Source: Mycobacterium sp.
GTDB taxonomy: Bacteria > Actinomycetota > Actinomycetes > Mycobacteriales > Mycobacteriaceae
Reading direction: 5' to 3'
DNA: 5,636 nt
Assembly (NCBI GenBank): GCA_029256565.1
Contig: JAQSXQ010000158.1
Span: 1-5,636, forward strand
Shown here one piece after another: positions 1 through 5,435 of the stretch. A program made the translations under genes and the position numbers. A model generated the notes under the pieces. It did not search any database. It saw nothing but the letters and a program-made list of their open reading frames with translations, and was not told the DNA's origin. Every line of letters begins with the position of its first letter. The first letter of the stretch is position 1.

Positions 1-2
1 CC

Positions 3-31
3 TTGCCGGACTCGGCAGGTGACCCTAGCGT
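3..31 (+). promoter_or_regulatory. Possible sigma-70-type promoter of the quinoprotein gene
   Basis: TTGCCG at 3-8 is separated by 17 bases from TAGCGT at 26-31. These resemble the -35 (TTGACA, 4 of 6) and -10 (TANNNT-type) elements of a housekeeping promoter. Transcription would then begin near base 38, giving a leader of about 50 bases before the ATG at 89. The match is modest and such pairs occur by chance, so this is a candidate only. Confidence 0.25.
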
Positions 32-75
32 CCAGGGCACAACGCCAGTGCGCTGTCATCGGATCAACGACGATC

Positions 76-81
76 AAGGAG
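76..81 (+). promoter_or_regulatory. Ribosome binding site of the quinoprotein gene
   Basis: AAGGAG lies 7 bases upstream of the ATG at 89. It is a near-consensus Shine-Dalgarno sequence. Together with the signal peptide that starts directly at this ATG, it fixes the start codon. Confidence 0.8.
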
Positions 82-88
82 TCAACGG

Positions 89-2776
89 ATGCGTACACGT
101 CTGACCACCAGGTTGGGAGCAGCGGGGATCGGCGCGCTCGTCGTGCTCGCGCTCGCCGGACCGGCCTACGGGCTGTCCAGGCCCGCCGAGCCCATTCCGC
201 CATCGGGGCTGACCGGCCTCGAACCGACCGGGGCCGATATGCCGACCGTCGGGGGCAACCTGGGCAATCAGCACTACAGCGGGCTCACTCAGATCGACAA
301 GTCCAACCTCGACCGGCTTGCACCGGCCTGGCGCACGCACGTCTCCGCCGTCGCGCCGGCCACGGACGACGTGGGTCAGCAGACGACGCCCATCGTCGTC
401 GACGGCGTGCTCTACCTCGACACCCCGAGCGGCGGTGTCATCGCCGTCGACGGTGCGTCCGGTGAGGCGGTCTGGAAGTGGGAGCCCACCGAGTTCGCCA
501 CGGCGCAGACCCGGCGCGGCGTCTCGGCCGGCGACGGCAAGATCTTCACCCACGCCGACGGCGACCGCGTGGTCGCCCTCGACCAGGCGACCGGGGAGCA
601 GGTCTGGGTGGTGCAGCCGACCGGGCCGAACGGCGAGTTCCTGGGCAACCTCGAACGAGTGGCGACCGTCTACCACGACGGCATCGTCTACGCCCACGCC
701 GCCAACGGCGACCGCGCCGCGGTCGTCGCGCTGAACGCGAGCGACGGCAGCTATGTCTGGCACTTCTTCGGCGGGCCCGACCGCGATGCCGTGTACACGG
801 ACGTCAACGGCAACACCGTCGCCGCGGGCGAGACGTGGGGGCCGACTCTGCCCGACGGCACCGAGTGCGCGCTGGTCGGCGGCTCGACGCCATGGATCCA
901 CGGCGCGGTGGACCCCGATCTCGATATGTACTACATGACGTTCGGGAACGCCCGCAGCTGCACGTCGTCGCAGGACGGCTCGCTGCGTCCCGGCGACAAC
1001 CTGTTCTCGAGCACCCTGGTTGCGGCCGATGCCGACACGGGCGAGTACAAGTGGCACTACCAGTCCATCCGCCACGACGTGTGGGACATGGACAACGTGC
1101 ACCCGCCGACGCTGGCGGATGTCGAAGTCGACGGCGAGGAGCGCAAGGTGCTCTTCTACGGCAGCAAGTCCGGGCACCAGTTCGTCCTCGATCGCACCGA
1201 CGGCGAGCCGGTGCTCCCGGTGATCCAGAAGCCGATGATCACCGACTCACGGCAGGCCCACGCCGAGACACAGCCCTTCCCCGTACAGCGGCTCCTGCCG
1301 GAGTGCCTGGTGTGGGAGAAGCTCGACCCCGACAACATCCCGGGGGACCCGTGGCGCGCGGTGCCCAACTACAACGGCTACCAGCCCGACGCCGAGGGCA
1401 ACCTCGTCTTCAACCCCGACAGCTATGTCGCCGCCGATGAGCCGTTCCTGACCTACCCAGAGGGCTCGTCGGGCCACCGCGAGGGCTGCATGTACGACCC
1501 CCAGTGGGATCTGCCGATCCTGTCCACGACGAGCCAGAACGGCGGCGCGGACTGGTCGAACAACGCCTACAGTCACAGCACGAATCTGGTCTACTACCCG
1601 TACGGCACGAACCCCGTCGCCCACTGGAACGGCGCCTCGGCCAACGGCCAGCGCGCCATGGGGCAGTACCAGACCGGCGGCATCCTCGCATACGACGCAT
1701 CCACCGGCGAGGTGCAATGGCGCAACCACCTGGGCACCGACATGTCGCACGGCCAGGGACCTCTGGCCACGGCATCCGATCTCCTCTTCGTCGGTCAGAT
1801 CGACGGCCGCGTTCTGGCGATGGATGCTGCGACCGGCGATGTGCTGTGGGACTTCCAGACCGGTTCGGGCATCGCCGCGGCGCCGGTCACGTACGAGATC
1901 GACGGCGAGCAGTACGTCGCGGTGTTCGCGGCCGGCTCGACGAATCCGTATGGCGGATCCGTGACCCAGGGCGACTCGCTGTGGGCGTTCAAGCTCGATG
2001 GCGCGTACACCACCGAGTCGGGGAGCCAGGAAGGTCCGGCCACCGCACCGCTGTCGATCCGCCGCCCGGTCAGCGGTGCCGCCGTCGCAGGCGACACGGT
2101 CGGGAACACGGTGCTGCTGGCGCGCAGCAGCCGGACGGCGGACACCGCTGCCGCCCGCGATGCCACGGCGCAGAACGCGATGCAGCCGACGCACCTGCGC
2201 GTTCCGGTGGGCACGACCGTCACCTTCCTCAACCCCGGCGCGGAGACCTTCCCGAACTTCCCCAACCTGAAGCCGCACTGCGCCACGCAGTTCTTCGAGG
2301 GCGAGTTCAACGCGAAGCTGCAACCGGGCGAGAGCTATCAGCACACGTTCGACCGAGCCGGTGAGTACTTCTTCAACGACTGCACCGATCCGCGGCCGAC
2401 CGGCAAGATCGAGGTCTACCTCGATCCGCAGGATAAGCCGGGCGCGCTGAGATTCCGGCCCGGCACGCTCGACCTGGGGTCGGAGACCGGGATCTTCACC
2501 GGGGTGGAGGGTGTTGTCACGGCGCACTTCGAACTGCCGGACGGGGCTGCGTACGACAGTGGGGCCGTATTGATCACGCCGCTCTCGCAGACGCCGGTGC
2601 CGGCGGCGAAGGTCACCGCCAACAAGAACCGGCTGATCGTCCAGTTCGACAAGGCCGCCGTCGACAACAACGTGCCCGCAGGCGAGGTGACTCTCACGGT
2701 GCAGGCGTACGTGACAGGTCCCGACGGCACGCAGCAGCGGCTGAGCTCGACGGCGACGGTCACCGTCGTCAAGTAG
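89..2776 (+). CDS. Secreted PQQ-dehydrogenase-like beta-propeller protein with cupredoxin-like C-terminal domain
   Basis: This 895-residue protein is probably an extracellular quinoprotein dehydrogenase that oxidises an alcohol, polyol or cyclitol and passes electrons to an unknown acceptor. Residues 1-28 form a Sec signal peptide (basic start, hydrophobic core, likely cut after Ala-Tyr-Gly); there is no lipobox, LPXTG motif or late membrane helix. Residues about 52-636 are the propeller. It opens with the family pattern around GGNLGNQHYSGLTQI (55-69) and carries repeated blade motifs of the type ALDxxTGxxVW. Likely active-site residues are Trp269 (cofactor floor), Asn287 (metal ligand), Asp333 in HDVWDMD (329-335; catalytic base) and Lys360. 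The adjacent-cysteine disulfide of methanol-type enzymes is absent, and Gln98 sits where many relatives have Glu. Residues about 655-778 look cupredoxin-like, and 783-895 look like an Ig-like beta-sandwich. The family is clear. The substrate, metal and actual use of PQQ are unknown; the WDMD motif also resembles membrane glucose/quinate dehydrogenases. Confidence 0.88.
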   Translation: MRTRLTTRLGAAGIGALVVLALAGPAYGLSRPAEPIPPSGLTGLEPTGADMPTVGGNLGNQHYSGLTQIDKSNLDRLAPAWRTHVSAVAPATDDVGQQTTPIVVDGVLYLDTPSGGVIAVDGASGEAVWKWEPTEFATAQTRRGVSAGDGKIFTHADGDRVVALDQATGEQVWVVQPTGPNGEFLGNLERVATVYHDGIVYAHAANGDRAAVVALNASDGSYVWHFFGGPDRDAVYTDVNGNTVAAGETWGPTLPDGTECALVGGSTPWIHGAVDPDLDMYYMTFGNARSCTSSQDGSLRPGDNLFSSTLVAADADTGEYKWHYQSIRHDVWDMDNVHPPTLADVEVDGEERKVLFYGSKSGHQFVLDRTDGEPVLPVIQKPMITDSRQAHAETQPFPVQRLLPECLVWEKLDPDNIPGDPWRAVPNYNGYQPDAEGNLVFNPDSYVAADEPFLTYPEGSSGHREGCMYDPQWDLPILSTTSQNGGADWSNNAYSHSTNLVYYPYGTNPVAHWNGASANGQRAMGQYQTGGILAYDASTGEVQWRNHLGTDMSHGQGPLATASDLLFVGQIDGRVLAMDAATGDVLWDFQTGSGIAAAPVTYEIDGEQYVAVFAAGSTNPYGGSVTQGDSLWAFKLDGAYTTESGSQEGPATAPLSIRRPVSGAAVAGDTVGNTVLLARSSRTADTAAARDATAQNAMQPTHLRVPVGTTVTFLNPGAETFPNFPNLKPHCATQFFEGEFNAKLQPGESYQHTFDRAGEYFFNDCTDPRPTGKIEVYLDPQDKPGALRFRPGTLDLGSETGIFTGVEGVVTAHFELPDGAAYDSGAVLITPLSQTPVPAAKVTANKNRLIVQFDKAAVDNNVPAGEVTLTVQAYVTGPDGTQQRLSSTATVTVVK

Positions 2777-2790
2777 GCCGTTCACATCGA

Positions 2791-2831
2791 AGGCGCCGGA
2801 CGGCGCGCTGCGCGCGTGCCGTCCGGTGCCT
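2791..2831 (+). terminator. Strong hairpin, probable terminator after the quinoprotein gene
   Basis: Bases 2791-2808 pair with 2814-2831 around a 5-base loop (TGCGC), giving an 18-bp GC-rich stem with only two G-U wobbles (2795/2827 and 2805/2817). The wobbles pair in plus-strand RNA but would be C-A mismatches in minus-strand RNA, so the structure favours plus-strand transcripts. It starts 14 bases after the stop codon. No T-run follows, which is common for actinobacterial terminators. It probably separates the quinoprotein transcript from the transporter operon, or attenuates read-through. Confidence 0.65.
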
Positions 2832-2841
2832 GCTGTGTCCC

Positions 2842-2888
2842 ATTCGTCGAAACACGATTTTGCAGACGTCGGCCTGACGATTCAGAGT
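2842..2888 (+). promoter_or_regulatory. Candidate promoter/operator region of the transporter operon
   Basis: This is a locally AT-richer patch just after the hairpin. It contains an imperfect inverted repeat (ATTCGT at 2842-2847 against ACGATT at 2854-2859, one mismatch, 6-base spacer). TTGCAG at 2860-2865 could be a -35 element, with a weak -10 candidate CAGAGT at 2883-2888 (17-base spacer). The terminator-like hairpin upstream implies that the operon has its own promoter, and this is the most plausible place, but the -10 match is poor. Confidence 0.2.
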
Positions 2889-2900
2889 CGCAGGGGGCGG

Positions 2901-2926
2901 CCGCGCAGGAGTGCGCGGACCGCGCA
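2901..2926 (+). repeat. Overlapping inverted repeats upstream of the transporter operon
   Basis: CCGCGCA (2901-2907), TGCGCGG (2912-2918) and CCGCGCA again (2920-2926) follow one another. The middle element is the exact reverse complement of both flanking ones. The first pair can form a 7-bp hairpin with loop GGAG. The second pair gives the palindrome TGCGCGGACCGCGCA (centre A), or an alternative 5-bp hairpin. The end lies 18 bases before the start codon at 2945, so it could be an operator or an RNA element affecting translation. The pattern is seen directly; the function is inference. Confidence 0.4.
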
Positions 2927-2931
2927 CCAAC

Positions 2932-2938
2932 AGGGAGG
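2932..2938 (+). promoter_or_regulatory. Ribosome binding site that fixes the small-permease start
   Basis: AGGGAGG lies 6 bases upstream of the ATG at 2945. It identifies this ATG, not the in-frame GTG at 2816, as the start; the upstream GTG lies inside the terminator-like hairpin and has no comparable site. Confidence 0.8.
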
Positions 2939-2944
2939 TTGGCC

Positions 2945-3586
2945 ATGGTTTCCGACAAGGATCCCGACGAGCTTCGCGGGGGCGAGGACCCGGACGCGCC
3001 CGGCGCCGTGCCGGAGGCGGAGCAGTCGATCTACGGGCACACCGACACGTATTACACGGTCCCGAAGCTCAACCAGGGCGTGCCGCCCGACCCGGCCCTC
3101 ATCCGAGGGCTGTCGGCCGTCGAGGTCACGCTCGGAGTCGTCCTGTTCGCGCTCATCGTCATCGGCGTGATGTACCAGGTGATCGGGCGGTACCTCCCCG
3201 GGATCGCGTGGGTCGGCGCGGGCGAGCTTGCACTCATGTCGATGGTCGCGATGACGTTCATCACGACCGGCTACCTCGTGGGCCGCAACGGCCACATCGT
3301 GCTCGAGGTGTTCGACGAACTGCTCGCAGGGAAGAAGCTCTTCGTGGCTCTCCGGGTCATCTCGGCGGTGATCATGGTGATCACGAGCCTGGCGCTCGTC
3401 TACGAGGCGTTCGTCAAGATCGACGCCGAGTGGGGGAGGGCCAGCGCCGCGATGCACGTGCCGCTCGGCGTGCTGTACATCTTCGCCTTCATCGGCTTCC
3501 TCTCCGCGGCCGTGCATTCGGGATTCAAGATCCCCTACGCCCACCGTCCGGAACGAAAGCTCGACATCTCCGAGATGGAGGGCTAG
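2945..3586 (+). CDS. dctQ: TRAP transporter small permease subunit (DctQ family)
   Basis: This 213-residue membrane protein is the four-helix subunit that pairs with the large permease in a tripartite ATP-independent periplasmic transporter, a sodium-driven importer mostly of carboxylates and related acids. Hydrophobic segments lie at about residues 57-80, 89-112, 132-154 and 170-191. Family signatures are Q-V-I-G-R-Y (78-83) after the first helix, the acidic residue and helix following G-A-G-E (91-94), G-R-N-G-H-I (113-118) and P-L-G-V-L-Y (173-178) opening the last helix. The first 55 residues are a hydrophilic, acidic, probably disordered cytoplasmic tail, longer than in typical members. 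The gene heads a tight operon: the large permease begins 3 bases after its stop. No solute-binding (DctP) gene lies next to it, so that subunit must be encoded elsewhere. The substrate cannot be read from this subunit. Confidence 0.9.
   Translation: MVSDKDPDELRGGEDPDAPGAVPEAEQSIYGHTDTYYTVPKLNQGVPPDPALIRGLSAVEVTLGVVLFALIVIGVMYQVIGRYLPGIAWVGAGELALMSMVAMTFITTGYLVGRNGHIVLEVFDELLAGKKLFVALRVISAVIMVITSLALVYEAFVKIDAEWGRASAAMHVPLGVLYIFAFIGFLSAAVHSGFKIPYAHRPERKLDISEMEG
3577..3582 (+). promoter_or_regulatory. Ribosome binding site supporting the TTG start of the large permease
   Basis: GGAGGG lies within the last codons of the small permease gene, 7 bases before TTG at 3590. It supports a TTG start and translational coupling of the two permease subunits. 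Confidence 0.7.
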
Positions 3587-3589
3587 GCG

Positions 3590-4870
3590 TTGGACCTCTG
3601 GCTCTACCTCCTGCTGCTCGTCGTCCTCCTGCTGCTGCGCGTGCCCGTCGCCTTCGCGATGATCGCGCCCAGCATGCTGTACTTCTACAGCCACGGGCTG
3701 TCGTCGGGCTACGCCATCTCGTCGATCGTCAACGGCATCAACAGCTTCCCGCTGCTTGCGGTGCCGCTGTTCATCTTCGTGGGGACCATTGCGAACCACC
3801 TCGGCATCGCGACTCGGCTCTACGACTTCGCGAAGTCCCTGCTCCCGCGCCTGCCGGGCAACCTCGCCTACGTCAATCTCGGCACCGCCATCGGGTTCTC
3901 GTGGATCAGCGGATCGGCGCTCGCCGACGCCGCGTCGACGAGCAAGGTCCAGATCCCGCAGATGCTGAAGGCGGGCTACCCCTACGGCTTCTCGGCCGGG
4001 CTGACGGCCTCGGGCTCGCTCATGAGCACCGTCATGCCGCCGAGCATTCCCGCGGTCCTGTTCGCGGCGACGGCGTCGATCTCGACCGGCGCGCTGTTCG
4101 CGGGGTCGATCCTCCCTGCCATGCTCATGGCTGTCGGCCTGGCCGTCTACATCTTCGTGTGGGTGCGCCTGCACCCCGAGGTGGCGACGAGCCGCCGATT
4201 CGACGGCCGGATGCTGGGCAAGGCCACCGTGCGGGTGATCGGGCCGATGCTGCTGCCGGTCATCATCCTCGGCGGCATTTTCAGCGGCTGGTTCACACCC
4301 ACCGAGAGCGCGGGCATCGCCGCGGCGTACATGCTGCTGCTCGGGCTGATCTACCGCACGCTCACGCTGAAGGTGTTCTGGCGTGCCGCCAAAGAGACGG
4401 TCGTCATCTCGGGCGGCATCCTGCTGATCCTGGGGGCGTCGAACCTCATGGGTCAGGTGCTCGCCCGCGAGCAGGTGTCGCGCAACCTCGGCGAATGGCT
4501 CTCCGCGCTCACCGACAACCCCATCGTGTTCCTGCTGCTGCTGAACGTGCTGCTGATCCTCCTCGGGATCTTCCTCGAGGCGCCGCCGGTGATCCTGGTC
4601 CTCGTGCCGATCCTGATGCCGATCATCGGCCAGTTCGGGATCGACCCGGTGCAGTTGGGCGTCATCATGATCCTGAACCTCATGATCGGTTCGCTCACAC
4701 CGCCGGTCGGCGCCGTCCTGTTCGTGGTCGGGTCGATCACCCGAAGGCCTATGGGCGAGCTGTTCCGCGGCATCCTCCCCTTCCTCATCCCCCTCGGGAT
4801 CGTGCTGCTCCTGCTGACGGTGTTCGAGCCGATCGTCACGATCGTGCCGACGCTTCTCGGCCTCATGTGA
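3590..4870 (+). CDS. dctM: TRAP transporter large permease subunit (DctM family)
   Basis: This 426-residue inner-membrane protein forms the translocation channel of a TRAP transporter; the length is typical of the family. It is hydrophobic throughout, with about a dozen membrane segments. Family motifs are AVPLFIFVG followed by N (about 56-68), RLPGNLAYVN (87-96), W-I-S-G-S-A-L-A-D-A-A (105-115; the SGSA-ADAA loop linked to sodium/substrate sites), M-P-P-S-I-P (149-154), G-W-F-T-P-T-E-S (233-240), the acidic residue Glu330 in FLEAPP, and T-P-P-V-G (370-374). The last of these is the second-half counterpart of the first-half PPSI loop in the inverted-repeat fold. Translation starts at TTG, supported by GGAGGG at the proper distance; no ATG fits better, and the first helix begins right at residue 3. 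It works with the upstream small permease and an unseen solute-binding protein. The substrate is unknown; context suggests a cyclic or sugar-derived acid. Confidence 0.95.
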   Translation: MDLWLYLLLLVVLLLLRVPVAFAMIAPSMLYFYSHGLSSGYAISSIVNGINSFPLLAVPLFIFVGTIANHLGIATRLYDFAKSLLPRLPGNLAYVNLGTAIGFSWISGSALADAASTSKVQIPQMLKAGYPYGFSAGLTASGSLMSTVMPPSIPAVLFAATASISTGALFAGSILPAMLMAVGLAVYIFVWVRLHPEVATSRRFDGRMLGKATVRVIGPMLLPVIILGGIFSGWFTPTESAGIAAAYMLLLGLIYRTLTLKVFWRAAKETVVISGGILLILGASNLMGQVLAREQVSRNLGEWLSALTDNPIVFLLLLNVLLILLGIFLEAPPVILVLVPILMPIIGQFGIDPVQLGVIMILNLMIGSLTPPVGAVLFVVGSITRRPMGELFRGILPFLIPLGIVLLLLTVFEPIVTIVPTLLGLM

Positions 4871-4883
4871 TCCAGGATCCTTC

Positions 4884-4890
4884 GAAAGGA
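4884..4890 (+). promoter_or_regulatory. Ribosome binding site supporting the GTG start of the aroQ-like gene
   Basis: GAAAGGA lies 7 bases before GTG at 4898. It supports that start, which places the NGPN motif at the residue numbers usual for the family. The site lies in a small potential hairpin (TCCTT at 4878-4882 with AAGGA at 4886-4890), probably too weak to matter. Confidence 0.65.
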
Positions 4891-4897
4891 ACGCTCC

Positions 4898-5341
4898 GTG
4901 ACCAGAAGACTCTTCGTGCTCAACGGCCCGAACCTGAACATGCTCGGCCAGCGCGAACCGGAGCTGTACGGCAGTGCGACCCTCGACGACGTGCGCCAGG
5001 AGTGCGTCCGCGTCGCGGACGAGCTGGACTTCGACCTGTTCTTCGCTCAGACCAACGCCGAGCACGAGATCATCGCGTGGCTGCACGATGCGTATCGGCA
5101 AGAAGCGACGGTCGTCATCAATCCCGCCGGATTCAGCTTTCGCTCGATACCGGTGCTGGATGCGCTCCGGATGCTGCGCACCCCGGTGGTCGAGATCCAC
5201 ATCACCAACATCCACGCGCGCGATGAGGCGCACCGGAATTCACTGGTGTCGTCGGTCGCGCGCACGGTGATCGCGGGTGCGGGCGTCTACGGGTACGAAC
5301 TTGCGATCCGCGCGGCCGACCGCCTGACCGGGGCCGACTGA
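4898..5341 (+). CDS. aroQ: Type II 3-dehydroquinate dehydratase family protein, with altered substrate-site residues
   Basis: This 147-residue protein has the full length and fold signature of type II dehydroquinases, small flavodoxin-like dodecameric enzymes that reversibly dehydrate 3-dehydroquinate to 3-dehydroshikimate. Landmarks, which line up with Mycobacterium tuberculosis numbering, are L-N-G-P-N-L (8-13), catalytic Arg19 and Tyr24 in the lid loop (R-E-P-E-L-Y-G), Asn75, Asp88, Glu99, His101 in E-I-H-I-T-N, and Arg108 in H-A-R-D. Two positions are unusual. The conserved His81 (in T-H-T-S of normal enzymes) is Phe81 here, and Arg112 (in F-R-x-H-S) is His112. Both normally contact the ring C4/C5 hydroxyls. 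Chemistry therefore appears retained while ring recognition differs. The gene lies 27 bases after the large permease and shares its operon, which suggests catabolism, not aromatic amino acid biosynthesis. It could be a QuiB-like catabolic dehydroquinase or a dehydratase for a related 3-keto cyclitol or acid. Family assignment is certain; substrate is not. Confidence 0.9.
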   Translation: MTRRLFVLNGPNLNMLGQREPELYGSATLDDVRQECVRVADELDFDLFFAQTNAEHEIIAWLHDAYRQEATVVINPAGFSFRSIPVLDALRMLRTPVVEIHITNIHARDEAHRNSLVSSVARTVIAGAGVYGYELAIRAADRLTGAD

Positions 5342-5406
5342 CCGGGGCCGGCTGACGTGTCCGGCTGAGCGGGGCGTGCCGACCGGGGCGAACCGACCGG
5401 AACGGC
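5324..5406 (+). repeat. Degenerate 14-bp tandem repeat across the end of the aroQ-like gene
   Basis: Six head-to-tail units lie at 5324-5337, 5338-5351, 5352-5364 (13 bases), 5365-5378, 5379-5392 and 5393-5406. The consensus is approximately CTGACCGGGGCCGR. The first two are identical except for the last base; later units drift. The first unit lies within the last codons of the dehydratase gene, the second contains its TGA stop, and the rest are non-coding, running into the inverted repeat at 5405. Slipped-strand duplication is the likely origin; no function is evident. Confidence 0.6.
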
Positions 5407-5435
5407 CGGCGCCCGAGTGCTCAGCGGGCGCCGGC
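5405..5435. terminator. Inverted repeat at the convergent gene junction, probable bidirectional terminator
   Basis: GCCGGCGCCCG (5405-5415) and CGGGCGCCGGC (5425-5435) are perfect reverse complements, 11 bp, around a 9-base spacer. The structure lies between the plus-strand aroQ-like gene and the minus-strand oxidoreductase, and covers the stop codon of the latter (5421-5423). Being perfectly paired on both strands it could end transcription from either side. There is no T-run. Confidence 0.5.

Noticed and set aside
1..19. Imperfect hairpin (TGCCG at 4-8 with CGGCA at 13-17, plus two outer G-C pairs across a bulge), possibly the terminator of an upstream gene
   Set aside because: It is short, bulged and at the window edge, and cannot be told apart from chance in GC-rich DNA.
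89..2776. Naming the quinoprotein quinate dehydrogenase (quiA) or glucose dehydrogenase (gcd)
   Set aside because: Those enzymes have an N-terminal membrane-spanning region and no cupredoxin-like tail. This one has a cleavable signal peptide and mixed active-site features, so a specific name is not supported.
1247..2785. Minus-strand open frame of 512 residues opposite the quinoprotein gene, and a similar one at 74-1177
   Set aside because: Both are Arg/Val/Gly/Ala-rich antisense shadows of a well-supported gene, lack good ribosome binding sites and show no family motif.
2816..2944. In-frame upstream GTG start giving a 256-residue small permease
   Set aside because: The GTG lies inside the 3' arm of the terminator-like hairpin and the extension has no conserved features. 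The ATG at 2945 has AGGGAGG at ideal spacing.
4878..4890. Small hairpin over the Shine-Dalgarno sequence of the aroQ-like gene, as a possible translational switch
   Set aside because: A 5-bp stem with a 3-base loop is too weak to claim regulation.
2911..5226. Plus-strand open frame of 771 residues overlapping the transporter genes
   Set aside because: It is an Arg/Pro/Ala-rich out-of-frame shadow with no membrane segments or motifs; the true frame holds DctQ, DctM and AroQ signatures.
2882..5233. Minus-strand open frame of 783 residues opposite the TRAP and aroQ-like genes
   Set aside because: Composition is dominated by Arg, Asp, Glu, His and Gln, as expected from reading GC-rich codons in the antisense frame. 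It has no recognisable domain and lies opposite three genes with clear family motifs.
4898..5341. Straightforward biosynthetic shikimate-pathway dehydroquinase
   Set aside because: Not excluded, but the operon partners are TRAP permeases, no other aro gene is present, and two substrate-contact residues differ, so I prefer a catabolic or altered-specificity paralogue.
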